64,000 nt of DNA from the NCBI GenBank assembly GCA_031763025.1, contig JASSKH010000041.1:1860001-1924000 (forward strand). Reading direction: 5' to 3'. The translations under genes and the position numbers were made by a program. The notes under the pieces were generated by a model. The model was not told the origin of the DNA. It was given only the letters and a program-made list of their open reading frames with translations, and did no database searches. The DNA comes from Macrocystis pyrifera (taxonomy: Eukaryota; Sar; Phaeophyceae; Laminariales; Laminariaceae). Below are positions 11,652 through 21,878 of this stretch, piece by piece (the stretch's first letter is position 1; every line of letters starts with the position of its first letter).

Positions 11652-12706
11652 GCCACCCTGAATAGCCGTAGATGCAGATCCCACGACGATATAGAGATGG
11701 CTATTTAAGACATCAGAAAAATCGAAAGAGGGGGGTCGAAGATACTGCTATTCAAAACAAACGACAGACTAACGAGATCATAGACCAACCCACACCTCGT
11801 AAATGAGGCTAATACGCCTCTGGTAGGGGCAGCAGTCGTGCCAGAGATGGAGAACGTCAAGGAAACGCGGTAGTGAAGGCACAACGGGATGTTCGTCCTG
11901 GTACAATACGTAACTAGGAATACCAGGGGGGGGGGGGGGGGGGGCGGCAACTGAGGGCCCGATGCGACCCGTCGTGGCTACACGCGGTGTAAGCTACGAG
12001 AGAGGCGGGGGAGACCGAGCCAGGTAAGGTACGAACTAGTAAGCGGGAGAAAAATCCGGCAAAAATACTTGATATAGAGCGAAGTCTACATGAAGCTAGA
12101 GCGACAGGGACGCAACAAAGTCCCCATGGATTGGTTGTCAAACAAAGACTATGAAGAAGAAAAGAGAAGGGAGAAAAAAAAAAGAAGAGAAGCCTGGGAA
12201 GAAGAAATGGAAAAAGAAAAATAATGAAGACCGAAAAACCGCCCCTATGCAAAAGTAGAAGGAGGTATAACAGAAAGGTAGACCCTGGAGGTACAATAAC
12301 ACTTTCTGTTGCGAATTGCTTCCTAGCGAAACAGACGAAACGTGAGGTGTTAGATGGAATCAGCACACAAAGCGAACGCGTGTCAAAGACAGCGGACGCA
12401 CATAATATACCGGTCCCAAAGCTAGTACACTACAATCTAACGCATCCGTCGACCATCAGCTACTGTTAACTGGCCGGGCGGATGAGTGGTTGGGGGGGGT
12501 GCATTAGCATTACGTAGTACTCCGCGTGCTAGTCCTCCGGCCTGATGACGCTGAATGCACCAGGATCCTTGAGTGGCGCTCCGTGAAGTGGTGTAGAGGG
12601 ACGGAAGGAGTTTGATCTTGATCGGTCCCGGGTCGTCGAGGAAGCGGACGATGTAGAAGTGAGTGGAGGAGGTGTCGGTCGAGGCGCGCGGGGCAACTTT
12701 GCCCAA
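11652..12706. other. 3' untranslated region of the Ty3/gypsy element
   Basis: Between the integrase stop and the 3' terminal repeat. It holds a run of about 16 G at 11,928-11,943 and an A-rich purine tract at 12,150-12,225. Overlapping minus-strand ORFs here are low-complexity and match nothing I recognise. Confidence 0.5.
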
Positions 12707-14200
12707 TCACCAGAGACCATCGCGGGCCTTGTACCAGAGGTGTGCCCCGGCAGGTAAAGGTGAGGAGCTGAAACGGTGAAGCCAGAGGGTGCGTGGTACG
12801 AGGCTGTATCCGGGAGCGAGGAAGATTTCGCCCAGGAACCGCGAAAGTTCACGGTGAGCGGCCCCGATGCGCATCTGGCGGTGTAAACGGTTGGTCTGGC
12901 GATGCTGTGAAGGGTTTCCCGACCAATAGCGGAGGGTGTGGGGTCGGTGGAGCTGTAGGTCACGTTCGTGTTCCCAAGAAGGGCTAAGGAGCCCGGCCCA
13001 GTGTGTTTCGTACATCACGGCGAGAACGCCTCCCCGACCACGAACGAGTTGGTGTCCCGAGATCTGGTCGACCTCGAGGCGTTCGGGCGGTGGAGCGATA
13101 TCGTCGAAGGTGACGTGGAAGGGCGGGGACTTGGTGGAGAAGGAGCTGAGAACGTACTTGGTCAGGTCGGCCGGTAGGTGTTTGGGGAGATCGTCGATGT
13201 CGTCGGGGTTCCGGCAGGGCTTGCAGCGGAGGACGGAGACGCGGTGCTTGGAGTCCCGCCCCGGCATGTCCGAGGGAAGGTCGAAGTACAGGAGCTTGTC
13301 GTGAAGGGGCCGTCCGTCTGGAACGGCTGAGGCTGGTGCTGGGCCCACGGCAAGAATCTTGAACGGGCCAATCCAGTTGAAGGAGAGTTTGGTCTTAAGA
13401 ACGGTGGCGTCGGTGCCTTTCTTGGCGCCCTGTCGAATAGTGGCAGCTGTGTTGTAGATCCATGCCCAACCGCCGACAGAGAACGGAGGGGAAAGGCGGA
13501 GGGCGTCCATGATGGGTGCGTTGCGTCGGTCGAGGCGTGAGACGTAGACCGCGTGGAGTTCCCGGACGGCGCGGTAGGCGCGTTGCTGGCGAGCAGTAGT
13601 GAGGTAAATGTTAGCGAGCTGGTCCCGGTTGAGGCTTTGATGTCCGCCGATGTTGGGGAAGTCGAACACGGTGAGGGGGAAGCGAGGTAACTGGCCAATA
13701 TGTACTTCGTTGGGGGCCAGCCCGGTCGCGGCGCTGACGGAGTTGTTGTAGGCGCTTTCGACGTGAGGAAGATGCAAGTCCCAATCGTTTTGTAGTTCGT
13801 TTCCGACCATGGCGAGCATCAGGGCCATGGTGTGGTTAACACGTTCGACCCCGCCGTTGGTGCAGGGGTGGTAAGAGCTTGTGGAGATTTGGTTGATGCC
13901 GAGCCGCTCATAGAGGGCGCGGGAGAGTTTGGCGCAGAATTGTGGACAATTGTCGGAAAGGAGAGTAACGGGGCATCCCCAGAGAGGGATGTAGCGGTCC
14001 ATGAGGATATCGGCTGTGCCGGATGCGGTGAACTCGGCCTCAGTAGTGGCGTACATGTCGGCGTGGCGGCTGAAGCGGTCGGTGAAAAGTAGAATATAAG
14101 CTTTGCCCCGAGGCGTGATGGGTGAGGGGCCGAAATAGTCGACGCTGACGAGAATACCGGGGCCGTTTGGTAGCGGCAGGGAGAGGGTGGCCAACGAATT
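12707..14200 (-). CDS. Integrase catalytic core with chromodomain-like C-terminus
   Basis: Inserts element cDNA into the genome. In the frame ending at 12,707 the catalytic triad is visible: Asp in SVDYFGPSP (near 14,135), Asp in LLSDNCPQF (near 13,950) and Glu in GGVERVNHT (near 13,845), spaced as in retroviral-type integrases. A GPFKIL block (near 13,355) and basic stretch follow. The C-terminal part (about 13,080-12,910) reads as a chromodomain: QISGHQ at its start, YETHWAG, PSWEHERDL and LRYWSG, the pattern that defines chromoviruses. The frame opens upstream of 14,200, but upstream codons are the wrong frame: the zinc domain lies in the neighbouring frame, so a frameshift separates them near 14,180. 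Confidence 0.85.
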   Translation of the reverse strand, partial: NSLATLSLPLPNGPGILVSVDYFGPSPITPRGKAYILLFTDRFSRHADMYATTEAEFTASGTADILMDRYIPLWGCPVTLLSDNCPQFCAKLSRALYERLGINQISTSSYHPCTNGGVERVNHTMALMLAMVGNELQNDWDLHLPHVESAYNNSVSAATGLAPNEVHIGQLPRFPLTVFDFPNIGGHQSLNRDQLANIYLTTARQQRAYRAVRELHAVYVSRLDRRNAPIMDALRLSPPFSVGGWAWIYNTAATIRQGAKKGTDATVLKTKLSFNWIGPFKILAVGPAPASAVPDGRPLHDKLLYFDLPSDMPGRDSKHRVSVLRCKPCRNPDDIDDLPKHLPADLTKYVLSSFSTKSPPFHVTFDDIAPPPERLEVDQISGHQLVRGRGGVLAVMYETHWAGLLSPSWEHERDLQLHRPHTLRYWSGNPSQHRQTNRLHRQMRIGAAHRELSRFLGEIFLAPGYSLVPRTLWLHRFSSSPLPAGAHLWYKARDGLW

Positions 14201-17016
14201 GTTTGGCGTGAAGACTTTCGCGCCTGACACTTGAGGCAGCGGCGGAGCCACCAGCGGGTGGAGATGTCCATGCCGATCCACCAATAGAAGCGCATAAGCA
14301 TGCTGAGTGTCCGAGCAACACCCAGGTGGCAAGAGGTGGTGGAGTGGCAAGTGTGTAGGACCCACGGTCGCATCAACATTGGGACGTAAATGCGAGGTGG
14401 CGATGTGAGGGATTGCGGTGCAGTCGTACGAGGTTGGCCCAGGGGGGTTGTGTGTGGTCGGTAAACGAGAAGAACTGTGTCGTCGTCGGTTGTATGCAGC
14501 TGGCCTTTCGCGGCGAGGGCGAGGACCTCCGAGAGAAGTGGGCGACGGGTCGAGGGAATGTAGTCCAAGAGGTCGCCCGGTGGTGGTGAAGGTGAGCCCA
14601 AGGAAAGATATCGTATGGTAGCTGAGCAAAGGGGTTCGGTGCGTTGTTCGCGCGCCCAATCGGTGGAGGTATAACGCTCAACGCGGGAACAAAGGTGTGG
14701 GTCGTCAGCAGACCGGACAACGGGTTCAGGTAGAGGAAGTGGCTGAGTAGGGGAGGGCGGGGGAGAAGGCCCTGGGGCGGTAGACTGTGGTGGTGGCAGG
14801 GACAGTGGTGGCGTAGCGTCGGCTGGAGTCGCTGGTGAGGGCGAGTCTTGAGCGGCGCCGCGATGAGCTGTATCCGGTCGTCGCGGCAGTGGCCTGGGTG
14901 CGACGGCAGATGAGCGGCGGTGGGTTGGTGAGGGTCTTGTGACTGCCGTAGTTGACGATCGACGGCCAAATCCGTAGTCCGTAGGGGTAAGGGGGGTCCC
15001 AGCAGCAGCGGCAGAACGGCGACGGGTCCGAGAAGAAATTAGGCCTGACGAGGTACGAGGGGTGGCCGAAGGTACGACGCCCAAGGTGGGCGATGGCGAG
15101 ACGAAGGGTGGCCTGAAAGCCACACCAGCAGGAGCGCCAGCGGTCACGGCGGCTTTCTCGGAGCTGGGAGGCGATTCGGCGATGGAGTCGAGGATAGAGA
15201 GGTGACCGATGAAGGCGCTGCGAAGCGAGTTGACGGTGGGGTCTTGGGCAAGGCGGGGACCGGCGGGAAGGCTGCGAGGCGGTCCAGCGGCGGGATCTTG
15301 AGCAAGGCGGGGGCCGGCGGGGAGGCTGCGAGGCGATCCAGCGGCAGTGTCTTGAGCAAAGCGGGGACCGGCGGGAAGGCTGCGAGGCGATCCAGCGGTG
15401 GGGTCTTGGGCAAGGCGAGGACCGGCGGGAAGGCTGCGAGGCGGTCCAGCGGCGGGATCTTGAGCAAGGCGGGGGCCGGCGGGGAGGCTGCGAGGCGATC
15501 CAGCGGCAGTGTCTTGAGCAAAGCGGGGACCGGCGGGAAGGCTGCGAGGCGATCCAGCGGCGGGGTCTTGGGCAAGGCGGGGGTCGGCGGGAAGGCTGCG
15601 AGGCGATCCAGCGGCAGTGTCTTGAGCAAAGCGGGGGCCGACGGGAAGGCTGCGAGGCGATCCAGCGGCAGTGTCTTGAGCAAGGCGGGGGCCGGCGGGA
15701 AGGCTGCGAGGCGATCCAGCGGCAGTGTCTTGAGCAAGGCGGGGGCCGGCGGGAAGGCTGCGAGGCGATCCAGCGGCAGTGTCTTGAGCAAAGCAGGGGC
15801 CAGCGGGAAGGCTGCGAGGCGATCCAGCGGCAGTGTCTTGAGCAAGGCGGGGGTCGGCGGGAAGGCTGCGAGGCGATCCAGCGGCAGTGTCTTGAGCAAG
15901 GCGGGGGCCGGCGGGAAGGCTGCGAGGCGATCCGGCGGCAGTGTCTTGAGCAAGGCGGGGACCAGCGGGAAGGCTGCGAGGCGATCCAGCGGCAGTGTCT
16001 TGAGCAAGGCGGGGGCCGGCGGGAAGGCTGCGAGGCGATCCAGCGGCAGTGTCTTGAGCAAGGCGGGGGCCGGCGGGAAGGCTGCGAGGCGATCCAGCGG
16101 CAGTGTCTTGAGCAAGGCGGGGGCCGGCGGGAAGGCTGCGAGGCGATCCAGCGGCAGTGTCTTGAGCAAAGCAGGGGCCGGCGGGAAGGCTGCGAGGTGA
16201 TCCAGCGGCAGTGTCTTGAGCAAAGCGGGGCCCGGCGGGAAGGCTGCGAGGCGATCCGGCGGCAGGATCTTGAACGGTGGTAGAAGTTACAGTAGAGCAG
16301 GGGGTAAGAACCAAGTCCGAGTTGTCCATACGTGGTCCGTGTCGGCGGAAATCGCCAAAGTCGTTTTCGGTGCAAGGGAGTGGTCGGATGGTGTCGCAGG
16401 GGGCGGTTGAGGGTGGGACAAGCCCACCCAAGCCGATGCCCGGGGTGAAGGGGTCGACCGGAGTAAAACCGCAGGCTTGGATAAGGTAGATGCCGATGGT
16501 GTCGGGAGGGGTGAGGCGGTTGGGTCCGGTGCGGTCGAGATCGGTTGCTGGTTGTGGGAGTCGCGACAGGAAATCGGCATTGCCGTTAGCTGAGCCTTTT
16601 CGGTACTCCAAGGTGTAGGAGTAGGCGGAGAGGAATTCCAGCCAGCGCTGGACGCGAGCGTTGTGTTCGCCGACTTTAGCGATACTCGCAAGCGCCTTGT
16701 GGTCAGAGTAAATGTGGAACTTGGTGGACCAGAGGTGGCCGCGGAGGCGTTTGATGGCCCAGACGATGCTACCGGCTTCGAGGTCGAGGGGGGTCCAGGA
16801 TCGTTCGTTGCCGAGGGTGGTGCGGCTGATAAAGACGATGGGACGAACGGAACCGTCGAGTTGTTCTTGTTCGAGTGTCGCGCCAAAACCGTCGATGCTG
16901 GCGTCGCAGTAGAGGCGAAAAGGTCGGGAGTTGTCAGCAACGGCGTCCCAGTCGGGGTATACCAAGATCGGGGGGGTAGCGAGTTCGTGGAGGATCTGGC
17001 GAACGATTGTTTCCAT
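14200..17016 (-). CDS. Pol: RNase H, 18-residue repeats, integrase zinc domain
   Basis: One long frame (13,819-17,016). The N-terminal part is RNase H (about 16,930-16,550) with YCDASIDGFGATLEQ, a SWTPLDLEAGSIVWAIKRL block, YSDHKAL and a GSANGNADFLSRLP end, as in Ty3/gypsy. It is followed by about 19 copies of an 18-residue repeat (15,236-16,273), then a proline-rich stretch. The integrase H2C2 zinc motif comes last (about 14,360-14,210: LHTCH, CHLG, CLKCQARK). RNase H degrades the RNA strand during replication and the zinc motif supports integrase assembly. Codons downstream of about 14,180 are out of frame and only a shadow. The repeat insertion is unusual (see findings). Confidence 0.85.
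15236..16273 (-). repeat. 54-bp coding tandem repeat, about 19 units
   Basis: Near-identical 54-bp units, each coding 18 residues of the type AQDTAAGSPRSLPAGPR plus one variable residue in the Pol frame. Because 54 is a multiple of three, all frames are open on both strands, which creates a 332-codon plus-strand ORF and other artefacts. Units differ by a few substitutions (for example T/P after D), so the array has diverged since amplification. Confidence 0.9.
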
Positions 17017-17159
17017 TTCCGGGGTGAAAACGAACTTAACGCCTTGTTTGAGCAGGGCGTTAATGGGTCGGAGCCGAGTGGAGAGGTTCTTCAGGAATTT
17101 ACGGTAGTGCTGCCTCCGAGGAGTGAGCGCACTTGCTTGGTGTTCGTAGGCATGGGCAT

Positions 17160-18270
17160 CTAAGTTAGGGCGGCAACCTTGTCGGCGTTAGGGCTAACGC
17201 CGGAGGAGGAAATGGTGTGTCCCAAAAAGTCGGTGCTGGTAGCGCCAAGCTTGGCTTTGGACGGTGAGAGCTTGAGGTTGTGTTTTTGAAGGCGTTCGAA
17301 AAGGGAGCGGATATTGGCGACGTGGGCCGTGGGGTCGGGGTCGAAAACTATGACGTCGTCGAGGTAGGCCGCTACGCGGTTAAGGTCTCTGATGACCTCG
17401 TTGATGACCTTGACAAACCAGCCGGGCGCGGCGCTGCTGCCTTGGGGCATGACGAGCCACTCGAAGAGTCGGGTGGGCGTGCAGAAGGCAGTCAGGGGTA
17501 TGGTGTCCTTGTCGATGGTGATCTGGTGGAACGAAGACACGAGGTCGAACAGGGAGAAGATGCGGCCTTTACCGAGGGAGTCGAGAACCTCGTCGACGCG
17601 GGGGATGGGCAGTTGACCCAGGGAGCTGATGGCGTTAAGCTTTTTGTAGTTCACGGTTATCCGAACATTGCCGTCTTTCTTGGGAATGGCGACCATAGGG
17701 CTGGCGTACGGGGAAGTGGAGTGTTGGATCAGACCGGCAGCCAGATATTGGTCGAGTACAGCGTCGGCTTTTTTGGCGAGGATAGGGTTGATCCGGTAAG
17801 GGCGGGAAAATACGGGGGCGCTATCCGGGGGGATAGAAATCTTAAACGGAATAAGGGAGCACGAGCCGAAGTCGGTTTTAGACGTGGAGAAAACGTCGGG
17901 AAACTCGCAAAGAACGTCCCCAGAGCTGTGATGACCGAAGGGGACCAACCAGAACCGCGGAGGTCGAAGGAAATTTCGCGGAGGTGTAGCGGAAGTCGGT
18001 CCCAGAGGCGGAGGAAGCTTGTCCGTTGTCCGGCAGTTAGGCGTTCCAGGAGTTTGGGGCAAGGGGTCTTGGGGGGATCCGCGGGGGGGTGTACCGTCGT
18101 CATGCACGGGGATGTTGTCGTGCAGGGCGTGAATGTCGATAACAGCTGGGGCTGGAGGTGACGTTGCGGGGAGACCTTGCAGTGCTGATACCGGAATTTG
18201 TATGAGGGGAGAGGAGGTAGTCCCCAGAAGGTCGCCTGGTTCAAGATCAGTGAATCCCGAGAGCGGGATA
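17160..18270 (-). pseudogene. Pol: reverse transcriptase
   Basis: Copies element RNA into DNA. Diagnostic blocks in the frame ending at 17,160: FSRPYRINP, SPYASPMVAIPKKDG, RITVNYKKLNA, GRIFSLFDLVSSFHQI, TRLFEWLVMPQG, the catalytic AAYLDDVIVF (YLDD, near 17,350) and DFLGHTIS. This is a standard Ty3/gypsy RT. The frame stops (TAG, 17,160) after NADKVAALT, where conserved RT thumb sequence should continue into RNase H. The expected continuation resumes in other frames between 17,150 and 17,016, so at least one stop and one frameshift inactivate it. The first 90 codons of the open frame (18,533-18,260) are out of frame with the protease and probably not translated. Confidence 0.85.
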
Positions 18271-19668
18271 TTTTTGGTAGCCGTTGGCGACGAAGATTTC
18301 GGTTTCGGAGTCAAGGCCGTCGCGGGGAAGCATGTCAACGAGGTAGTGGCCGGTGGGTGTCGGAATGCCGGAGGGACGCACCAGATTAACCTGGACGAGG
18401 GACGGCGTAGCCGAAAGGGATATTGCGTGAGCGCCGGCGAACACGAGGTGTAGGGTGTCGAGAGAAGGTCGGTCGTCGTGGATGAAAGTGGAGAGACCAT
18501 TCTTGTAAGAAGTGGTAAGGGAAAGCTCGCCAAAGAGCGGTCGCGAGGGGAGGCGAGGCAGGGTTACGTACGTGCGTTGTTCGAACCGCATCCAGCTATC
18601 GCGTCCTAGTAGAACGGGGTGTTGCATAGTCCCATGTGACACGATGCACGCCCATACGGCGAGCTCGGCGGAGGGAGTGCTGTCGTGCAAGAACTGGATG
18701 CTGAGTCGGACGGAAGTCGACGTGAGGAGCGGAGCGGATTTGCCAAAGCCGCCCCAAGAACGTGGAGGGGCGAGTCGTTCGCAGATGTCCGACGCAGCGT
18801 TGTTGCGCTTCATACGGGCCCAAGCTTCAGCGGAGATGAAGGTCTGGGGGGAGCCGGTGTCCAAGAGAGCTATAAGGCCGTAGCGGTTGGATGCAGAGGG
18901 TCCACTGTGTACTCTGATCCTGGTCGTGAAGGAGGCGTCGTCGACGGTAACGATACCGCTCGAGAGGCCTGGTCCGTGTTCGGCAATGAGGGAGGGGAGC
19001 GCGGAAGGGAGAGCAGCTCCGGACGAAATGGCAGAGACCAATGCGTGCGGAAGAGTGGCCTCAGGAAGGAAAGGAGGCAGTAAGTGGTCCAACGTGGAGG
19101 GCGGTGTAGAAGCTGGAACGGGTGCGTTGATCTCGTGGATCCCATTTTCTGAAGGTGAGATGCGGGAGGCGCGGGGGGTGGGCGGGATTGGAGGGGGGGA
19201 GGCAAGCTGGTGGCGGATCCTCATGAGGATGTCGCCCAACAGGTTGAGTCCCGGCCAGTGTGGAGGTTGTAGGGCTCGTGTATCGTCACACCTGAGGCCG
19301 ATGCCCCAGACGAGGTCGTAAGGACTTGCTTCGGCGAGGAACTTGTCGTCGGTGTGTACGAGTTGTTGTAATAAAGGAGGAGCCGAAAACTTGGCGTTGC
19401 CCTTGAAAACGATGTCGTACCTATGCTGTATCCAAATATCTTGATTAAAATTGGAGATGGAGCGGCCGAGGCGTTTTTGGTGTGCGGGAGTCGGGGAGGA
19501 CATGATCTTCCGGCGAGTTGCTATGTCGCCAAAAAGTTTGGCCTTTTCCGACATCACGTACTGTTCCGCACAGTTGTAGTGCTCGTTGTCTACGGTGAAC
19601 GTCGAAGGATACCGCTGGGAAAAGACCGAGGAATGATCCCAAAAGAAAATAATTTGGGAGGGGCTCAG
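18247..19668 (-). CDS. NADAR-like domain fused to aspartic protease
   Basis: Two parts in one open frame. The NADAR domain (formerly DUF1768, YbiA-like) spans about 19,650-19,203: FFWDHSSVFS, CAEQYVMSEKAKLFGD, KRLGRSISNF, a KFSAPPLLQQL-T block, LAEASPYDLVWGIGL and LNLLGDILMRIRHQL, the full set of conserved blocks over a normal domain length of about 150 residues. Known NADAR proteins act on ADP-ribose adducts or related riboside metabolites; activity here is inferred. The protease part has the catalytic motif ALLDTGSPQTF (near 18,870) and a VLLGRDSW block near 18,610, as in retroviral-type pepsins. The frame is open upstream of the first ATG (19,557), which lies inside the NADAR domain, so the true start is further upstream. 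It ends about 290 bp inside the frame of the RT. Confidence 0.8.
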   Translation of the reverse strand: MSPSQIIFFWDHSSVFSQRYPSTFTVDNEHYNCAEQYVMSEKAKLFGDIATRRKIMSSPTPAHQKRLGRSISNFNQDIWIQHRYDIVFKGNAKFSAPPLLQQLVHTDDKFLAEASPYDLVWGIGLRCDDTRALQPPHWPGLNLLGDILMRIRHQLASPPPIPPTPRASRISPSENGIHEINAPVPASTPPSTLDHLLPPFLPEATLPHALVSAISSGAALPSALPSLIAEHGPGLSSGIVTVDDASFTTRIRVHSGPSASNRYGLIALLDTGSPQTFISAEAWARMKRNNAASDICERLAPPRSWGGFGKSAPLLTSTSVRLSIQFLHDSTPSAELAVWACIVSHGTMQHPVLLGRDSWMRFEQRTYVTLPRLPSRPLFGELSLTTSYKNGLSTFIHDDRPSLDTLHLVFAGAHAISLSATPSLVQVNLVRPSGIPTPTGHYLVDMLPRDGLDSETEIFVANGYQKYPALGIH

Positions 19669-20583
19669 GGTCGAAGGGAGTGGGGAGGGGGACGTTGTGT
19701 GGGACGTTGGCGGGGAAGGCGTGGGTAAGACGACTTTGCTCCCCGCAAACGTGTGGGGTGGGGTCGATTGTGACGAGGCCCCGGGAGGATGTACGTGACG
19801 GCGAGACGCTCGTGACGGAGCACCCTGGGAGTCCCCGCTATCAGCATTTAACGTATGCGGAGGGGGGGAGTAACTCGGAAGAACATGCAGTACCTGTAGT
19901 TGTCCGTGACCGGGGTGTGGGTGTCGGTACAGGTGGCTCCTGGCATAATCTTGGTGACTTGGTCGAGTCTTCTGCGGTTGAATCTGCGGGAAAACCGTCC
20001 CTTGGGCCCAGGGAGAGTGGTGTGGTCAGCACGGGGCAAGCAGCTACGAGTCCGGGAGACCTTCAGAACCAACGGAGGTCGAAGTATGTGCTGTCCGGGG
20101 TCGACGGACGCCGGTTGGCGTGTGCCGATAACATCGTTCGTCAGAGGACGTAGATGAGTTGTGAGTCGATGGCCCTGGGGGAGGAGCAGAGCCGGAGAGG
20201 GAGTGGATACCGCTGTTGGCCGTCGTTGTCGTGTCGCCCACAAGATTGGCAAGGTCCGCAGACATTTCAGCAATGTTGGGCAAGGCGCGGCGTCGCGCAT
20301 CGACTGGGGACACCGAGGGGAGCGTTGAGGGAGTGCTCGGTGTGCCCGCCTCCTCCTGCCCACACCTCAAACCAACCGCTTGAACAAGGGAGCCAACCCT
20401 AGATCGAGGGGTTGATATTGAAGATAGGTTAAAAGGGGGGGAAAAGGAGGGGGGGGGGTCGGGAGAGTAAGTAGGGCCGGCGGCTCCTAAACAATACGCT
20501 GTCCGAGGGTCCAGAGAGGTACCCGGCGCGATCGCGTGTAGTGCCGTTGGTGAAGTCGCGAGCGGTTCTTCACCATCGGCTGG
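19669..20583 (-). other. Spacer between Gag and the NADAR-protease frame
   Basis: Proline, serine and threonine-rich open frames on the minus strand (for example 20,044-20,370). No domain is visible. It may be a linker of the Gag-Pol polyprotein carrying frameshifts. Confidence 0.4.
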
Positions 20584-21867
20584 TCAGTTAGTACGGAAGG
20601 TGCCCGGTTGCCGGGAGTTTTGATTGCCTCCGTGTTGTGAAGGACCGAGACGCATGTTAGCTGGGGTAGTGGGGGTCTGGTTTGTGGGACCGGTTACGGT
20701 GAGGGCAGATGAGGGAGGTCCTTGAGGGGGGGGGGGGGTGAGCTGTGGTGCCGAATTATCCCGGGAGTGGTGCTTGTTGGGAGAGTAGTTGGTCCACTGG
20801 GAGCCTGTAGTACGGTTGGAGTTGCCGTGGGGGCGCTCGTTTTTAGAATGGGAGTTGGACCGGCGGTTGTTATTGGGATTACCGGCAGAGTTGTGTCCCC
20901 TCGAGTTGAAACGCTTGGAATAAGAGTTCGAGTTCCGATGAGCATGGCGTTCATATTGTCCCCGACGGTATGAGAGCATACGTTGTTGCCACTGTTGAAA
21001 AGCGTAGCCTCCGTCATTGAGCTGTCCGAGCCTGGGGTTGTGTATACCTGACTTGTTTATGAAGGGGCTTTGACACGTTTTTACGCTGTGGTCCTGTCCG
21101 CCGCAGTTGAGGCATACGCCACGCCATGTGCGAAGAGCAGTCGCTCTGGCAGTAGCGCCAAGGAGAGGGCTCCAGAGGGGGGGATCGGTGGTCGAAAAAG
21201 TGGTAGATACCATGTACACTTCGTCGAAGTGTTCGAGAGGCCAGTGGTTGTAACCCAGAGTGAAAGGGTCAATGTCTGGGGACGTAGAGACGTTCATGAC
21301 ATAGGGGTTGCGTTGGGAGCCTTGTTGGTTTGGATTTGAATGATTGCGCGAACGCGTCTGCTGAGCAGGAGCCGATGACGGCGGGGACGACGAAAACGTC
21401 GTGTGGCCTCCGGGGGAGGTATAAGAAAAATATTTTTCGCCATTTATGGCAGGTGTATTATTCGTAGCGTACACTTCGTGAGCCTGCCACATGGCTGAGA
21501 CCGAAGGGAAAGGTTCCACCGCAGTCATCAATTCACCCGGATACAAAACCGGGGTCAATGCAGGAAACTGTCTACTAACACTCGTCCGAACTACCTCTAA
21601 CACCATGGCGTCGCTAGGCTTGAAGACCTTTTCAGAACCTTGTACTACCGATGTCAACTCCCTCAAAGCCCGCAAATAAGTTGAATACACCGTTCCAGTT
21701 GGTACTCCGAATGCCTGAAGCTTCTCGAATGCGCGACCTTGGTCGCCGTGGTCGAAGTGCGTGCTCAGCAAACGCAAGAGTAAGCGAAAGGCAGATGGGC
21801 CGGCATTGTCCTTCTCCCGAAGGTGATCGCGCACCTGCTTAAAAAAGTTGTTGATAAGGAGGGACAT
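20584..21867 (-). CDS. Gag-like protein with CCHC zinc knuckle
   Basis: 427 residues from the first ATG (21,867). Structural protein of the retrotransposon particle. The N-terminal half has the helix-rich character of gypsy-type Gag. A single zinc knuckle, CLNCGGQDHSVKTC (C-x2-C-x4-H-x4-C, near 21,110-21,070), is the nucleic-acid binding motif. The C-terminal third is rich in Asn, Ser, Arg and Gln, then proline, suiting RNA binding. The start lies only 12 bases from the 5' terminal repeat and the frame continues a short way upstream into that repeat, so the N-terminus could be truncated. It is the least damaged ORF of the element. Confidence 0.8.
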   Translation of the reverse strand: MSLLINNFFKQVRDHLREKDNAGPSAFRLLLRLLSTHFDHGDQGRAFEKLQAFGVPTGTVYSTYLRALRELTSVVQGSEKVFKPSDAMVLEVVRTSVSRQFPALTPVLYPGELMTAVEPFPSVSAMWQAHEVYATNNTPAINGEKYFSYTSPGGHTTFSSSPPSSAPAQQTRSRNHSNPNQQGSQRNPYVMNVSTSPDIDPFTLGYNHWPLEHFDEVYMVSTTFSTTDPPLWSPLLGATARATALRTWRGVCLNCGGQDHSVKTCQSPFINKSGIHNPRLGQLNDGGYAFQQWQQRMLSYRRGQYERHAHRNSNSYSKRFNSRGHNSAGNPNNNRRSNSHSKNERPHGNSNRTTGSQWTNYSPNKHHSRDNSAPQLTPPPPQGPPSSALTVTGPTNQTPTTPANMRLGPSQHGGNQNSRQPGTFRTN

Positions 21868-21878
21868 CGGGGAGTTGG

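Noticed and set aside
15202..16200. 332-codon plus-strand ORF and 359-codon alternative minus-strand ORF
   Set aside because: Both are frame shadows of the 54-bp repeat array; the frame continuous with RNase H is the minus-strand one ending at 13,819.
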